NCBI GenBank assembly: GCA_002709295.1
Contig: PAQL01000030.1
Location: 1-45,420 of the forward strand
From: Phycisphaerae bacterium
GTDB taxonomy: Bacteria; Planctomycetota; Phycisphaerae; Phycisphaerales; SM1A02
Direction of reading: 5' to 3'
DNA length: 45,420 bases
Of the stretch, positions 1 to 8,902 are shown one piece after another. Below the pieces are notes generated by a model that saw nothing but the letters and a program-made list of their open reading frames with translations, was not told where the DNA came from and made no database searches. Both the position numbers and the translations under genes were made by a program. Numbering within the stretch: position 1 is the stretch's first letter; each line of letters begins with the position of its first letter.

Positions 1-117
1 GCGGGCCGCGTCTCGTGCCTTGCCGATGGCGGGCAGGAGGATGGCGATGAGCAGGGCGATGATCGAAACGACCACCAGCAGCTCGACGATGGTGAAACCA
101 CGATGCTTGTTGTTCAT
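1..117 (-). CDS. Pseudopilin / prepilin-type protein, N-terminal fragment
   Basis: Only the first 39 codons are inside the window; the gene runs off the left edge. The peptide begins [14 protein letters not shown] and continues as one long hydrophobic helix ending in [13 protein letters not shown]. The GF/TxxE pattern is the cleavage and methylation site of type IV prepilin peptidase substrates: cleavage after Gly, N-methylation of Phe, Glu at +5. The 'LLPAxGKAR' end of the helix is typical of the many planctomycete pseudopilin-like proteins. A GGAG lies 8 nt before the ATG on the minus strand. The role of the missing C-terminal domain (type II secretion pseudopilin or surface pilin) cannot be read here. 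Confidence 0.85.
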   Translation of the reverse strand, partial: MNNKHRGFTIVELLVVVSIIALLIAILLPAIGKARDAAR

Positions 118-528
118 TCGAACGGCTCCATCTGTGTTCCGGTCCGCGTCATCGATTCCGTGATGACAGGAAGCGGACTTCCCGGGGGTGAGTGGATGGG
201 TGGGGCGACGAGAACAGGGACATGAGGAAAGCCCTCGTCGATCGGAACCCGTGTCTTCCAACCGTATGCCATGGCAATCGGCCGGACCTTGTAAATCACT
301 GGATGTCGAGTTCAAAAATGGAACTCGTTCTCAACCGGCTGATCGTGAATCACCCGGTCAAGGGTTCGTCACGAAGCCTGATCCCGGCCGAAGCCGTCGG
401 GTCAGGGGATCCACAATGATATGGACCCGACTCTGTTTGTTCGACTGACAGGGCCTTCTGGTTCCCCGATTTCCCTGTTTCATCCCGTGGGTGTGGGGCG
501 GGTTCGGCGTGTTATCGTCCCTTCGGGC
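118..528. other. Intergenic region between the divergent pseudopilin and asparaginase genes
   Basis: This 411-base stretch has no convincing gene; its short ORFs have arginine-rich or out-of-phase composition. It must hold the promoters of both flanking genes. A 7-bp inverted repeat, CGAGTTC at 307-313 and GAACTCG at 321-327, encloses an A-rich 7-nt loop. It could be an RNA hairpin in the pilin leader or a protein site, but nothing else supports a function. A TATCGT box at 513-518 lies 10 nt before the asparaginase ATG. Confidence 0.5.
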
Positions 529-1596
529 ATGAACACCGCTGCATCTCCGATCCTCCTTGGGACCTGGTCCTTCTCGCTGGCCGCGATCGAGGCCGCCTGG
601 CCTCTGCTGGGTGGCTCGAAGGACGATCTGCTCGAAGCCCTTCAGGCGGCATGTCGCCACGCAGACCTCGATCCCGAGGTCGACAGCGTCGGTTTTGGAG
701 GCCTTCCGGATGCTTCGGGCCGGATGTCCCTCGATGGGGGGATCATGCTCTCCCCTCTCCAGTTCGCAGGAGTCTGCGGCCTTCGGAGACATCTTCATCC
801 GGTCGATGTCGCTCGACTGATCATGGAGCGAACCGAGCACACCCTGCTCTGCGGGGAGGATGCCGACGATTTCGCGGATCGTCACGGAATTCCATCCGCC
901 GACCTGATCGCACCGGAAGCCGAGGCGGCCTGGAAGGGATGGCGAGACCGGGGAGGACGTGATGTCGTCGATCAGTCCACGGACGCGGGTCTCCGGAATC
1001 TCAGACCCGTGGATCCGGGGCTCGGCACGTCGGCCGGGGGTCGGTTGTTCCGGCCGGGTGACGACTCCGAGACGAAGGAGGGTCCGGCGCCGGTTGGTCA
1101 TGACACCATCGGGGTCCTCGCCCGCGATGCCGCCGGCACGATGGCTGCGGCGTGTTCGACGAGCGGCCTCCCGTTCAAGGTGCCGGGAAGGATCGGTGAT
1201 TCGCCGATCGCCGGACACGGGTTCTTCGTCGAGCCCGGCGTCGGACAGGCCACCGCGACCGGAACCGGCGAGCTGATCTCGGGGATTTCCGCGAGCATGG
1301 TCGCCGTCGAGACCCTGCGCCGGGGAGGCTCCCTCCGGGATGCGGTGCAGGAGACCCTGCAACGGGTCGAGGATCTGGGGGATCTTCGTCCTCATCATCA
1401 GGTCGGGATCATCGTGATGGACCACGAGGGGCGATTCGCCACGGGTGGTTTCCGTCCCGGATTCCTGATCGCGGTCCGGGATGCGGAGGGAGGCCGGCTT
1501 CTGGAGCCGGACCTGGTGCTTCGCCCGCAAGATGACGGCCCGCCTGAGTCCGCGACCGATGGTTTTGCGAAATCGGTACCGCCCCCCTCGGATTGA
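529..1596 (+). CDS. N4-(beta-N-acetylglucosaminyl)-L-asparaginase (glycosylasparaginase family, Ntn hydrolase)
   Basis: This 355-residue protein belongs to the asparaginase_2 family of N-terminal nucleophile hydrolases. The autoprocessing site is GHDTIG with the predicted nucleophile Thr193; cleavage before it would give alpha and beta chains. Downstream, GRIGDSPIAG and ATGTGELI closely match the beta chain of lysosomal aspartylglucosaminidases, which favours the glycosylasparaginase branch over plain isoaspartyl peptidases. Known family members cleave the GlcNAc-Asn bond of glycoasparagine, or beta-aspartyl peptides. The ATG at 529 is preferred to the in-frame ATG at 421 because family homology starts there (LGTWSFS). 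No clear signal peptide is seen. The adenosyltransferase gene follows after 52 nt on the same strand and may be co-transcribed. Confidence 0.88.
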   Translation: MNTAASPILLGTWSFSLAAIEAAWPLLGGSKDDLLEALQAACRHADLDPEVDSVGFGGLPDASGRMSLDGGIMLSPLQFAGVCGLRRHLHPVDVARLIMERTEHTLLCGEDADDFADRHGIPSADLIAPEAEAAWKGWRDRGGRDVVDQSTDAGLRNLRPVDPGLGTSAGGRLFRPGDDSETKEGPAPVGHDTIGVLARDAAGTMAAACSTSGLPFKVPGRIGDSPIAGHGFFVEPGVGQATATGTGELISGISASMVAVETLRRGGSLRDAVQETLQRVEDLGDLRPHHQVGIIVMDHEGRFATGGFRPGFLIAVRDAEGGRLLEPDLVLRPQDDGPPESATDGFAKSVPPPSD

Positions 1597-1648
1597 CGAT
1601 GATGTCTCTCCGGACCGCCCCTCTGATGAAACCTCCCGGATCGATCTG

Positions 1649-2215
1649 ATGAAGCTCTACACACGTACCGGCGACGATGGAAAGACCGGCCTCTTCTCCG
1701 GAGACCGGGTCGGAAAGGATCACCCAAGGATCGAGGCCTATGGCACGGTGGACGAGTTGAACGCCTGCCTCGGCATGGTCGCCGCCGCCATCGACTCCGA
1801 GGGGGGGATCTGGGACCACATGCAGGCCGATCTCTCCCAGCTCCAGTCCCGTTGCTTCGACCTCGGCGCCGATCTGGCGACCCCCGAGGGATCGCGCAAC
1901 AGCGATCGCATCGGGCGTTTCACCGACGAGGACGTCGCTGCCGCCGAGGCGCAGATCGATCGATACGTGGCGGCCGCCCCGGAGATCCGCTGCTTCGTCC
2001 TTCCCGGCGGGACCGAGGTCGCGGCTCGAATCCATCTTGCAAGAACCGTCTGCCGTCGGGCGGAACGGCTGATGGTGCACCTCGGGCACTCCGAGCCCAT
2101 CACCTCCCAGGCGATCCAGTGGATCAACCGCCTCAGCGACCTCCTCTTCGCGATGAGTCGGGCTGCGAATCATGCCGCCGGAGTCGACGACGTCCCGTGG
2201 GTTCCGCGTTCCTGA
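1649..2215 (+). CDS. Cob(I)alamin adenosyltransferase, PduO type
   Basis: A 188-residue enzyme expected to transfer the 5'-deoxyadenosyl group of ATP to cob(I)alamin, forming adenosylcobalamin. The N-terminus MKLYTRTGDDGKTGL contains the ATP-binding signature of PduO/MMAB-type enzymes. It is followed by RIEAYGTVDELNA, and later by FVLPGG and a conserved Arg-rich helix (ARTVCRRAERL). Length matches the family. The ATG at 1649 puts the TRTGDDG motif in its usual place at residue 5, so longer in-frame starts are rejected. The gene follows the asparaginase on the same strand and converges with the methyltransferase gene 12 nt downstream. No B12-dependent enzyme lies in the window, so its client is unknown. 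Confidence 0.93.
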   Translation: MKLYTRTGDDGKTGLFSGDRVGKDHPRIEAYGTVDELNACLGMVAAAIDSEGGIWDHMQADLSQLQSRCFDLGADLATPEGSRNSDRIGRFTDEDVAAAEAQIDRYVAAAPEIRCFVLPGGTEVAARIHLARTVCRRAERLMVHLGHSEPITSQAIQWINRLSDLLFAMSRAANHAAGVDDVPWVPRS

Positions 2216-2227
2216 ACGACCTCTCGA

Positions 2228-3244
2228 TCAGCTCGAGGACTTCGATCCTCCGCGCGGCGCCGCGATCGCACTCGAGCCTCCGCTCGAAGATCCCTTCCGA
2301 ATCATGCCGACGTCGGTGATCCGCTCCCACGCGCTCTCGGCGTTGCCTTCGCCGTATTCGGTGGTGATCGAACGCCGATTCCACGCTCGGGCCACGGTGG
2401 AGGTCGTGCCGCTTCCGCAGAAGGGATCAAGGACCAGATCGCCCTCGTTCGAGCAGGAACGGATCACCCGTTCCAGGTAGACCTCGGGAATCTGGTTGTG
2501 ATGACGGTGCCGGCGTTCCTTGTTGTTGCCCTGCACGCGACCCCAGTAGCGCCCGTACCAGACGTCCATCGGAACCCGCATGCCGGCATGGCTCGACTTG
2601 GCCTGGGTTCGGGGATCGTTGTAGATCGCGGCACGGTCCGACTGTTCGAGAACGGCGTCCGGATTCCAGGTCCGGTTCTCGGGGTCCTTCGCGAAGTAGA
2701 GGGCGTGGACCTTGCTCATGATGAAGGAGCTTTCGCGGTGCTGGCCGAAACGGAAGTGCCAGACGCACCAGTTGATCATCGAGAGGCCGCGTCGCTTCAG
2801 ATGCATCACCACCTCCGCCGCGGTGTCGTCGGGGATGTTCACCCAGAGGGATCCGTGCGGCGCGAGGCAGTCGATGCAGGCATCGAGCCAGTCGAAGGTG
2901 AAGCGTTCGAACTCCGGACGCGGCATCCCGTCGGACCACTCGTCGTAGGGGACGTCCCAGTTGAAGGGGGGATCCGCGAACACCAGGTCCACTTCGCCGC
3001 GGTCGGGGAGATTGGGAAGGACGTTCCGGCAGTCTCCGACGTAGAGGCGGGTGTCGGGGTCTTCGGCCCGGAACGCGGGTTCGACCCTGTCGGTCGTGGG
3101 GGCATGACCGGAGACGGTGTCACCCAGCATTCGGATGTCGGCCTGCCGCATGGCATCCGCGGCTTCGGCCTGGATCTGCATTGCGCCTCGGGGGTTGGCG
3201 TATCCGCCGGGACGATCGAAATCGGTGTTCTTGGATTCGGCCAT
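2228..3244 (-). CDS. Adenine/cytosine-N DNA methyltransferase, beta class, apparently solitary
   Basis: A 338-residue amino-methyltransferase. The catalytic motif IV (ADPPFNW) comes first and the AdoMet-binding motif I (LDPFCGSGTT) lies near the C-terminus; this order defines the beta class (N6-adenine or N4-cytosine). The middle region, rich in Arg, His and Trp (about residues 170-240), would hold the target recognition part. No restriction endonuclease or specificity subunit is adjacent: the neighbours are the adenosyltransferase and upp. This suggests a solitary methylase used for regulation or chromosome maintenance, though the target sequence cannot be predicted. The N-terminal 60 residues are outside the usual domain, so the exact start is less certain than the gene. 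Confidence 0.88.
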   Translation of the reverse strand: MAESKNTDFDRPGGYANPRGAMQIQAEAADAMRQADIRMLGDTVSGHAPTTDRVEPAFRAEDPDTRLYVGDCRNVLPNLPDRGEVDLVFADPPFNWDVPYDEWSDGMPRPEFERFTFDWLDACIDCLAPHGSLWVNIPDDTAAEVVMHLKRRGLSMINWCVWHFRFGQHRESSFIMSKVHALYFAKDPENRTWNPDAVLEQSDRAAIYNDPRTQAKSSHAGMRVPMDVWYGRYWGRVQGNNKERRHRHHNQIPEVYLERVIRSCSNEGDLVLDPFCGSGTTSTVARAWNRRSITTEYGEGNAESAWERITDVGMIRKGSSSGGSSAIAAPRGGSKSSS

Positions 3245-3297
3245 GGCTCGATCATCCTCGAATCGGGGAGGGTCGGCCTCGGAGGGCGTGGTTTCCG

Positions 3298-3942
3298 TCA
3301 GAGCGTCCCGAACGTCCGGTCCCCGGCATCGCCGAGGCCCGGCACGATGTAGGCCCGTTCGTCGAGTCGTTCATCGAGCACCGCGGCGTGGACGGGGACC
3401 TCGGGATGGCTCTCACTCATGTGCTGCACGCCTTCGGGGGCGGCAACGAGGCAGAGGAAGCGGATCTGACGGCACCCTCGTTCCTTCAGGTAGCCGACTG
3501 CGTGAGCCCCGCTTCCGCCGGTCGCGAGCATCGGATCGACCACGAGCACCGGTCCGTCCGAGATGTCCGGTGGGAGCTTCTCGTAGTACTCCACGGGACG
3601 CTTGGTGTCCTCGTCGCGCTGGACGCCGATGTGACCGACTCGCGCTTCCGGGACGAGGTCGAGGATGCCGTCGGTCATGCCCAGACCGGCGCGGAGGATG
3701 GGAACGATCGTGATCGGTGCGGCGAGGCGGACCGCCGGACATTCGGCGATCGGCGTCTTCACCGTGCAGGTCGTGGTGGGGAGATCCCGGAGCGCCTCGT
3801 AGGTCATGAGTCCCGCGATCTCGCCCAGCACCCTGCGAAACGTCTGGGGGCTGGTGTCGACGTCGCGAAGGATCCGCATCTTGTGTGCGATGAGCGGATG
3901 TTCGTGGGTGCGGAGATTCGGATGGTCGGGGATGGATCTCAT
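3298..3942 (-). CDS. upp: Uracil phosphoribosyltransferase
   Basis: A 214-residue enzyme of pyrimidine salvage that makes UMP from uracil and PRPP. The usual length and landmarks are present: an N-terminal HPLIAHKMRILRD block, the VPILRAGLGM segment, the YYEKLP strand, the PRPP-binding loop VVDPMLATGGS, and the uracil-binding C-terminal region ending YIVPGLGDAGDRTFGT. A GGAG sits about 10 nt before the ATG on the minus strand. It lies 24 nt downstream of argS and 53 nt upstream of the methyltransferase gene, so the three may be transcribed together. Nothing suggests a change in function. Confidence 0.97.
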   Translation of the reverse strand: MRSIPDHPNLRTHEHPLIAHKMRILRDVDTSPQTFRRVLGEIAGLMTYEALRDLPTTTCTVKTPIAECPAVRLAAPITIVPILRAGLGMTDGILDLVPEARVGHIGVQRDEDTKRPVEYYEKLPPDISDGPVLVVDPMLATGGSGAHAVGYLKERGCRQIRFLCLVAAPEGVQHMSESHPEVPVHAAVLDERLDERAYIVPGLGDAGDRTFGTL

Positions 3943-3966
3943 GTCGAAGGAACTCCGTGATCGAGG

Positions 3967-5832
3967 TCACATGCGCCGAGGGGCCTCGATGCCGAGGCAG
4001 TCGAGGCCGTCCGCGAGCACCCTCCGGACGATCGAGGCGAGGCGCAGTCGGGAGGATCGAACCGCGGCATCCTCGGCCTTCAGCACCGGGCACGCCGAAT
4101 AGAAGGTGTTGAACTCGGTCGCGAGGGAGTGGAGATAGCGACAGAGCCGGGCGGGTTCGAGGGAGTCGCATGCGTCCCTCACCGCATCGGCGTATCGAAG
4201 CAGCAGGAGGGTGAGGCGTCGCTCCTCGGGCTCACGAACCAGAAGCGCCGCATCGGCATGGAAGTCGTCCCCCGCCTTCTCGATCATCGAGTTGAGTCGG
4301 GCGTGGGCGTACTGGAGATAGGGTCCGGTGTCGCCTTCGAAGGTCACCATCCGGTCGAGGTCGAACACGTAGTCGCGTCCGGTGTCGGTGGAGAGATCGG
4401 CGTACTTGATCGCGGCGATGCCCACCGCCCGACCGATCGCGTCCAGTTCTTCGGCCGACATCGCATGGGTCGGAGCGTTGGGATCCTCGGATCGGGCCCG
4501 GACCGCGGTTCTGCCTCGATCGATCGCGGCCTGAAGGAGATCCATCAGCTTGAAGTTCGCACCGCTCCGGGTCTTCAGAGGCTTCTTGTCCGCACCGAGC
4601 ACGGTGCCGAATCCGAGGTGCTTCAACGAGGCGTTCACGCCGTCGGGCAGGGTCGCCCAGCCGATCATGCGGCATGCATCGAACACGTCGCGGAAGTGAT
4701 CCCGCTGTCGGGCATCCACCACGTACACGACCTCGTCGCTGTCGAGGTCCTGGACGCGATAGCGAAGGGCGGCCAGATCGGTGGTCGCGTAGAGGAAGCC
4801 TCCATCCCGCTTGCGGATCAGCATCGGTCGTTCACGATCGGGGAAGCGGACCACCAGCGCTCCGTCGTCCTCGACCGCGAGACCCTCGCGGACGAATGCG
4901 TCCACCACCTCGGCCAGCTCGTCGCGGAAGCTCGATTCGCCTCGTTCGGACTCGGCGTTGATGCGGGTGTTCAGCAGGGAGGTCGCCTTGTAGACCTCGT
5001 CCATGGTCACCTCGATGAGCCGCTTCCAGGCGGTGACCATCTCCGGGTCGCCGGACTGGAGACGGACCAGGGCCTCGCGGGCCGCGGCCTGCGCCTCGGA
5101 TGCGGATTCCTGCTGGGCCTCCAGTTCGAAGCGACGGTGGGGACCGCAGTGATTCGTCTCGACCGCCGCCAGTCCACGAGGATCCCCCTTGGCCTCGAGC
5201 TGGGCGTCGCGGTACGCGACGTTGAGCGTGTCGAGCTCGAGTGCGGCCAGATCCACGTCACGGGAGATCAGTGAATGCAGGGTCATGGCGATGGGAAGCC
5301 CCCAGTCGCCGAGATGGTTCTGTCGATGGACGTCTCGTCCGGTCCGCTCGAAGAGTCTTGCGACGGTGTCGCCGATCACCGTCGATCGAAGGTGTCCGAC
5401 GTGCATCTGCTTGGCGACGTTGACCCCGCAGACGTCGATCGTGACCCCATGAGGCCGGGTGTCCACCGCCACCCCGAGGGCCTCGTCGTCCATCGCCTCG
5501 AGGGCCGTGGCGAGAGCCTCGGGCCGCAGGGTCAGATTGATGAATCCGGGACCGGCGATCTCCGGCTTCTCGATGAGGTCGGCGACGCCACCCTCCGGCG
5601 AGGCCAGGGCCGCAGCGAGCTCCTCGGCCAGTTCGCGGGGTTTCCGCCCGGACTTCTTGCCCAGGGGCATCGCGGCATTGAGCTGGAAGTCGCCGAACTC
5701 GGGCTTCGCGCCGGGCTTCAGGCCGGCATCGACGCCGGCGGCGTGTTCTCCGCCGACGGCGTCCACGGCAGCGGCCGCCGCGGCTTCGATGCGGCCGAGC
5801 GGATCGACGGGGGTCTCTGGGGTCGCGTTCAT
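3967..5832 (-). CDS. argS: Arginyl-tRNA synthetase
   Basis: A 621-residue class I synthetase. It has an N-terminal Add1-like region (about residues 1-110), the HIGH-type signature HVGHLRST after VNVAKQM, the Rossmann catalytic core, and the region around GADKKPLKTRSG that stands in for KMSKS. A helical anticodon-binding domain ends ADGLDCLGIEAPRRM. The start at 5832 is chosen over the longer ORF because upstream sequence is Arg-rich junk and a TATCCT box lies exactly 7 nt before this ATG. There is no Shine-Dalgarno sequence, so the mRNA may be leaderless. The gene is followed by upp and lies 56 nt downstream of the SGNH hydrolase gene. Confidence 0.96.
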   Translation of the reverse strand: MNATPETPVDPLGRIEAAAAAAVDAVGGEHAAGVDAGLKPGAKPEFGDFQLNAAMPLGKKSGRKPRELAEELAAALASPEGGVADLIEKPEIAGPGFINLTLRPEALATALEAMDDEALGVAVDTRPHGVTIDVCGVNVAKQMHVGHLRSTVIGDTVARLFERTGRDVHRQNHLGDWGLPIAMTLHSLISRDVDLAALELDTLNVAYRDAQLEAKGDPRGLAAVETNHCGPHRRFELEAQQESASEAQAAAREALVRLQSGDPEMVTAWKRLIEVTMDEVYKATSLLNTRINAESERGESSFRDELAEVVDAFVREGLAVEDDGALVVRFPDRERPMLIRKRDGGFLYATTDLAALRYRVQDLDSDEVVYVVDARQRDHFRDVFDACRMIGWATLPDGVNASLKHLGFGTVLGADKKPLKTRSGANFKLMDLLQAAIDRGRTAVRARSEDPNAPTHAMSAEELDAIGRAVGIAAIKYADLSTDTGRDYVFDLDRMVTFEGDTGPYLQYAHARLNSMIEKAGDDFHADAALLVREPEERRLTLLLLRYADAVRDACDSLEPARLCRYLHSLATEFNTFYSACPVLKAEDAAVRSSRLRLASIVRRVLADGLDCLGIEAPRRM

Positions 5833-5839
5833 CGGATGA

Positions 5840-5845
5840 AGGATA
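5840..5845 (-). promoter_or_regulatory. Candidate -10 box of a leaderless argS promoter
   Basis: TATCCT (TANNNT) ends 7 nt before the argS ATG, where no ribosome-binding site is present. That spacing would start transcription at or next to the start codon. Confidence 0.4.
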
Positions 5846-5888
5846 CCGGGCGGAGGTCCCTCGACACGCCGGCTCGATCCCAGGGTGC

Positions 5889-7505
5889 TCAGTCGGCGGT
5901 GTCGCCCCACTGGCGGAAGAGCTCTCCCAGGTCCGCACCATCGACCACGCCGTCTCCGGTGATGTCGGCGGGGCCGGGGTGCCCGGATTCCTGCCAGTCG
6001 AAGAGCAGCAGACCGAAGTCCTGACCGTCCACCACCCCGTTGCGATCGAGATCGGCGGTCGGTCCGATCGATTCGACCATGCTCTTCCACATCATCGATG
6101 CGAACGTCCGGGCGCCCTCGAGGTTCGGGTGGACGCCGTCGGCGAGCAGGAGGGGCGACCAGTCCTCGTAGGCGCCGAATCGCTCGTTGACCATCGTGTT
6201 CAGGTCGAGGAAGGCCACGTCGTCCTCGATCACCTGCTTGAGTTCCTCGCCGTATCGATCGAAGTAGTCGTTCGGTGCCGCGGTGTAGGGAGCGACCACG
6301 AGGAACTTCAGGGGGGGGATCATGCCCTCCCGTTCCCTTCGGAGTTCATGGACGGTGCGATACCGCTTGATGATCGCGACCACGTCCTCCGCGGCCCTTT
6401 CCGGATGATTGAAGTCGGCGCCGCCGTTGTTGGTTCCGATCCAGATCATGACGTGCGTCGTCTCGTGCGCCTCCATGTGGAGCAGCAGGGCCTCGTCGGA
6501 GTAGGCGGCGTGATACGGGCCTGCTCCGGAATTGATCTGGGGGATCTCCACGGCTCCGAAGGGATGGGCGTGATTCTCGGTGCGCCACCCGCCCTCTCCC
6601 ACGTAGGAGAGTCCGAGTCCGATCCCGGTGCCGAGATCGGTGATGACCACGCCTGCCATGCCGAGTCGTTCGCCGGACCGGAGCGGGGGTCCGGAGAGGA
6701 ACAGGCCGCTTCCCTGGTGCCCTTCGCCTTCGGTGCTGCCGGGAATCACGTGATCCACCCAGCGAAGTCTCGTGGTCTCGTCGGGGTCGAGATCGATGTC
6801 GGGCATCGTCGCGGTCCACGCGGTGCCGGCGGCGGTGTTTCGCGATCGTAGCGTCCACGTGTTCCGTGATTCCTCGCCGTCGTCGGTCACCAGAAGGAAA
6901 CGGTGCCGGTACGGACCCGGGTTCCTCAGGAATCGATGGGGCAGTCCCGCCTCCCGGAACTGGCCGCCTTCGAAACCCAGTCCGCCGATGTTGAAGCCGC
7001 TGGACATCGCCCTTCCGGTCCACCCCTCGCCGCTGATCACGCGGATGCTGCGGGGATGGGTGCCGGCGAACCGCTCCGTCGATGCGTTCGACTGTCCCGG
7101 ACGGAGGTAGTCGTAATCCGCCATGGTGGAGTATTCCAGCCATGATCCGACGGACGCTCCATTGGTGTTGATCGGTGGATGGAACTGCCGCCATCGGACC
7201 GGTCGCCATTCCAGCAGATACCCGCTGAACATGAATCCGGCCTGGCCGTCGTTGTTGATGCTGTCACCGACGACCGTCACATTGGCCCGGCCGCGCACCA
7301 CGTCCTCGGCGAACAGGTCGAGATTGATCGAGTGCGTCGACTCGTCGGAACCCCGGAGGATCGGAGCCGGTCGATCGACATCGGAACGCACCGTGGATCG
7401 ATCGCCACGAAGCGACCGATCACCGGTCTGAGCCGAGGCGATCGAAGTGGCCATGGCGGCCGCGAGGGCCATGGACAGCACTGGTGCTGTTGGTGACATG
7501 CGCAT
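5889..7505 (-). CDS. Secreted SGNH/GDSL-type hydrolase with two C-terminal dockerin-like repeats
   Basis: A 538-residue exported protein. It has a signal peptide ending in SIASAQ. The SGNH hydrolase blocks are VVGDSINN (block I, nucleophile Ser), IGTNNGG (block III) and DGVHPN (block V, Asp and His). Family members are esterases or deacetylases acting on carbohydrates or lipids; the substrate here is unknown. The last 55 residues (coded by 5892-6056) carry two EF-hand-like dockerin repeats, DLDRNGVVDGQDFGLLL and DITGDGVVDGADLGELF, each followed by a Trp. The ATG at 7505 has AGGGA 5 nt upstream. A weak 6-bp hairpin (7523-7540) lies between this gene and the upstream peptidase gene. Confidence 0.85.
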   Translation of the reverse strand: MRMSPTAPVLSMALAAAMATSIASAQTGDRSLRGDRSTVRSDVDRPAPILRGSDESTHSINLDLFAEDVVRGRANVTVVGDSINNDGQAGFMFSGYLLEWRPVRWRQFHPPINTNGASVGSWLEYSTMADYDYLRPGQSNASTERFAGTHPRSIRVISGEGWTGRAMSSGFNIGGLGFEGGQFREAGLPHRFLRNPGPYRHRFLLVTDDGEESRNTWTLRSRNTAAGTAWTATMPDIDLDPDETTRLRWVDHVIPGSTEGEGHQGSGLFLSGPPLRSGERLGMAGVVITDLGTGIGLGLSYVGEGGWRTENHAHPFGAVEIPQINSGAGPYHAAYSDEALLLHMEAHETTHVMIWIGTNNGGADFNHPERAAEDVVAIIKRYRTVHELRREREGMIPPLKFLVVAPYTAAPNDYFDRYGEELKQVIEDDVAFLDLNTMVNERFGAYEDWSPLLLADGVHPNLEGARTFASMMWKSMVESIGPTADLDRNGVVDGQDFGLLLFDWQESGHPGPADITGDGVVDGADLGELFRQWGDTAD

Positions 7506-7599
7506 GCGGGTCCCTGATCCCTGATTCGGACTCTCGAATCTGGCACATGGCGGTGATTCAGCAACTGCTTCGGCCGATATTCGGATTTTTGGGCCCGGA

Positions 7600-8790
7600 T
7601 CAGCGTTCCAGGACGAAAGCGTGCTTCTTTCGAAGCTTCTCGAGGCGGATTCGGAGGTCGCCTCCCTCGTCTCGGGAGTCGAGGCCGGACGCGATCAGCT
7701 CCAGCATCTCGATCAGCCCGTGGTAGTCGTCCAGCCCGATGAACTCCCGGCCCACCCTCGCCGGGCGTTCTCCGGCGACGACCTCGTCGATCCGCTCCAT
7801 GTTGTGGTAGTTCCCCAGCGGGAGACAGAGGCAGGTCGAGAGAAAACCGAAGGAACTGAATGCGGTCGCTTCACAGGCGCCGCCGGGCATCAGCTTGCGC
7901 TGCCATCGAAAGGCGGTGTGGCTGGTGGCGTGAGCACGGCAGAGGTCGGAGATGTCGTTGGTCAGATCGGGACCGAAGACGGTCATGCGATCGCCGACCC
8001 TCACGATCGGCCCGCCGTGGATCGGACTCTCCGGAAACGACCGGCTGTTCTCGAGACAGACCAGGCGGGCATCCTTCGCGATCAGTCCGTTGGTCGCGGC
8101 TCCGATGGCACCGACGAATCCGACCTCCTCCGCCACCGTGAACAGAAGACCGACGTGTTCCTGCCCTCTCCGGGTTCGAATGCGATCGAAGGCGCAGAGC
8201 GCCGCAGCCGCGGCGGCGAGGTCGTCGCAGGCATCGGTCCGGAGGATCCTTCGATCGCCCTTCCCGATGATCCGGGCCGAGGGGAATCGCCATCGTCCGA
8301 CGTCTCCGGGCGCCAGGGTCGGCAGGTTCCGGGAGAGCCGCACCGTGACGGTCTTGAACGGGCAGTCGTCATCGGGAGGACGAAGCTCGACCACCCGACC
8401 GTTCACCGAGTCGTCCTCCGCGTCGAGGAACACGAGCTTCGCATCCTCGAAGTACGGGTCATGGACCCCGCCACGAAACTCGGCTTCGATGGTGCGGTCG
8501 TCGACGATCCTCGAGATCACGAAGGCCGGATGGTCCAGATGCGCCGTGATCAGCAGGGGGGCGGGCCCGCCACGCCGTCGCTTGCGGTTCCTTCGAGTGA
8601 TCAGCAGGTTGCCGTCGGCATCCCTTTTCCAGGAGAGGCTTCGTCTCCTGGTCTCGAGCCATCGATCGAGATATGCCTGGACCCTCCACTCCCGTCCTGC
8701 CGCCGTGGGCAGGGAGGTGAGCTCGAGGGCCGTCTTCTCATGGCGGCGTCGGTCGGTCGCATTCGCTCGGAGTGTGGAGTGCCTTGGCAT
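7600..8790 (-). CDS. M42-like (glutamyl aminopeptidase family) metallopeptidase
   Basis: A 396-residue protein resembling co-catalytic dizinc aminopeptidases of the M42/M20 group. Expected metal and catalytic sites are visible in order: ITAHLDHP (His, Asp), DACDDLAAA (bridging Asp), TVAEEVGF (catalytic Glu pair), CLENSRS and a C-terminal LGNYHNM (His). The domain between HLDHP and DACDD (about residues 95-190) fits the inserted beta domain of M42 enzymes. No signal peptide is seen, so a cytoplasmic role in peptide breakdown is likely. A TAGGAT box ends 6 nt before the ATG. The gene lies downstream of the blaR1-like gene but is separated from it by a strong hairpin at 8826-8862, so it probably has its own promoter. 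Confidence 0.85.
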   Translation of the reverse strand: MPRHSTLRANATDRRRHEKTALELTSLPTAAGREWRVQAYLDRWLETRRRSLSWKRDADGNLLITRRNRKRRRGGPAPLLITAHLDHPAFVISRIVDDRTIEAEFRGGVHDPYFEDAKLVFLDAEDDSVNGRVVELRPPDDDCPFKTVTVRLSRNLPTLAPGDVGRWRFPSARIIGKGDRRILRTDACDDLAAAAAALCAFDRIRTRRGQEHVGLLFTVAEEVGFVGAIGAATNGLIAKDARLVCLENSRSFPESPIHGGPIVRVGDRMTVFGPDLTNDISDLCRAHATSHTAFRWQRKLMPGGACEATAFSSFGFLSTCLCLPLGNYHNMERIDEVVAGERPARVGREFIGLDDYHGLIEMLELIASGLDSRDEGGDLRIRLEKLRKKHAFVLER

Positions 8791-8796
8791 GTCGTC

Positions 8797-8802
8797 ATCC
8801 TA
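8797..8802 (-). promoter_or_regulatory. Candidate -10 box of a leaderless peptidase promoter
   Basis: TAGGAT ends 6 nt before the ATG of the M42-like peptidase gene, matching the pattern seen before argS, aroDE, hslU and others. A partial AGGA overlaps the same bases, so a short ribosome-binding site is an alternative reading. Confidence 0.35.
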
Positions 8803-8825
8803 TTCGCTCGTTTGATCCGGCTGGA

Positions 8826-8862
8826 GAATCGCCCCGGCCCTCCTCGAGGGCCGGGGCGATTC
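8826..8862 (-). terminator. Strong hairpin downstream of the blaI-blaR1 pair
   Basis: A perfect 17-bp inverted repeat (GAATCGCCCCGGCCCTC and its complement) with a 3-nt loop lies 40 nt past the stop of the M56 peptidase gene. No T-run follows on the minus strand, so it may act as a Rho-assisted terminator or an mRNA-stabilising structure. Confidence 0.7.
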
Positions 8863-8902
8863 GTGGATGTTCCGGAAGGCACGGGTCGGGGCGGGAACCC
8901 GG

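Noticed and set aside
358-1530. 390-residue open frame antisense to the asparaginase gene
   Set aside because: Composition is shadow-like, with no domain, while the plus strand codes a clear family protein. GC-rich third codon positions keep antisense frames open here.
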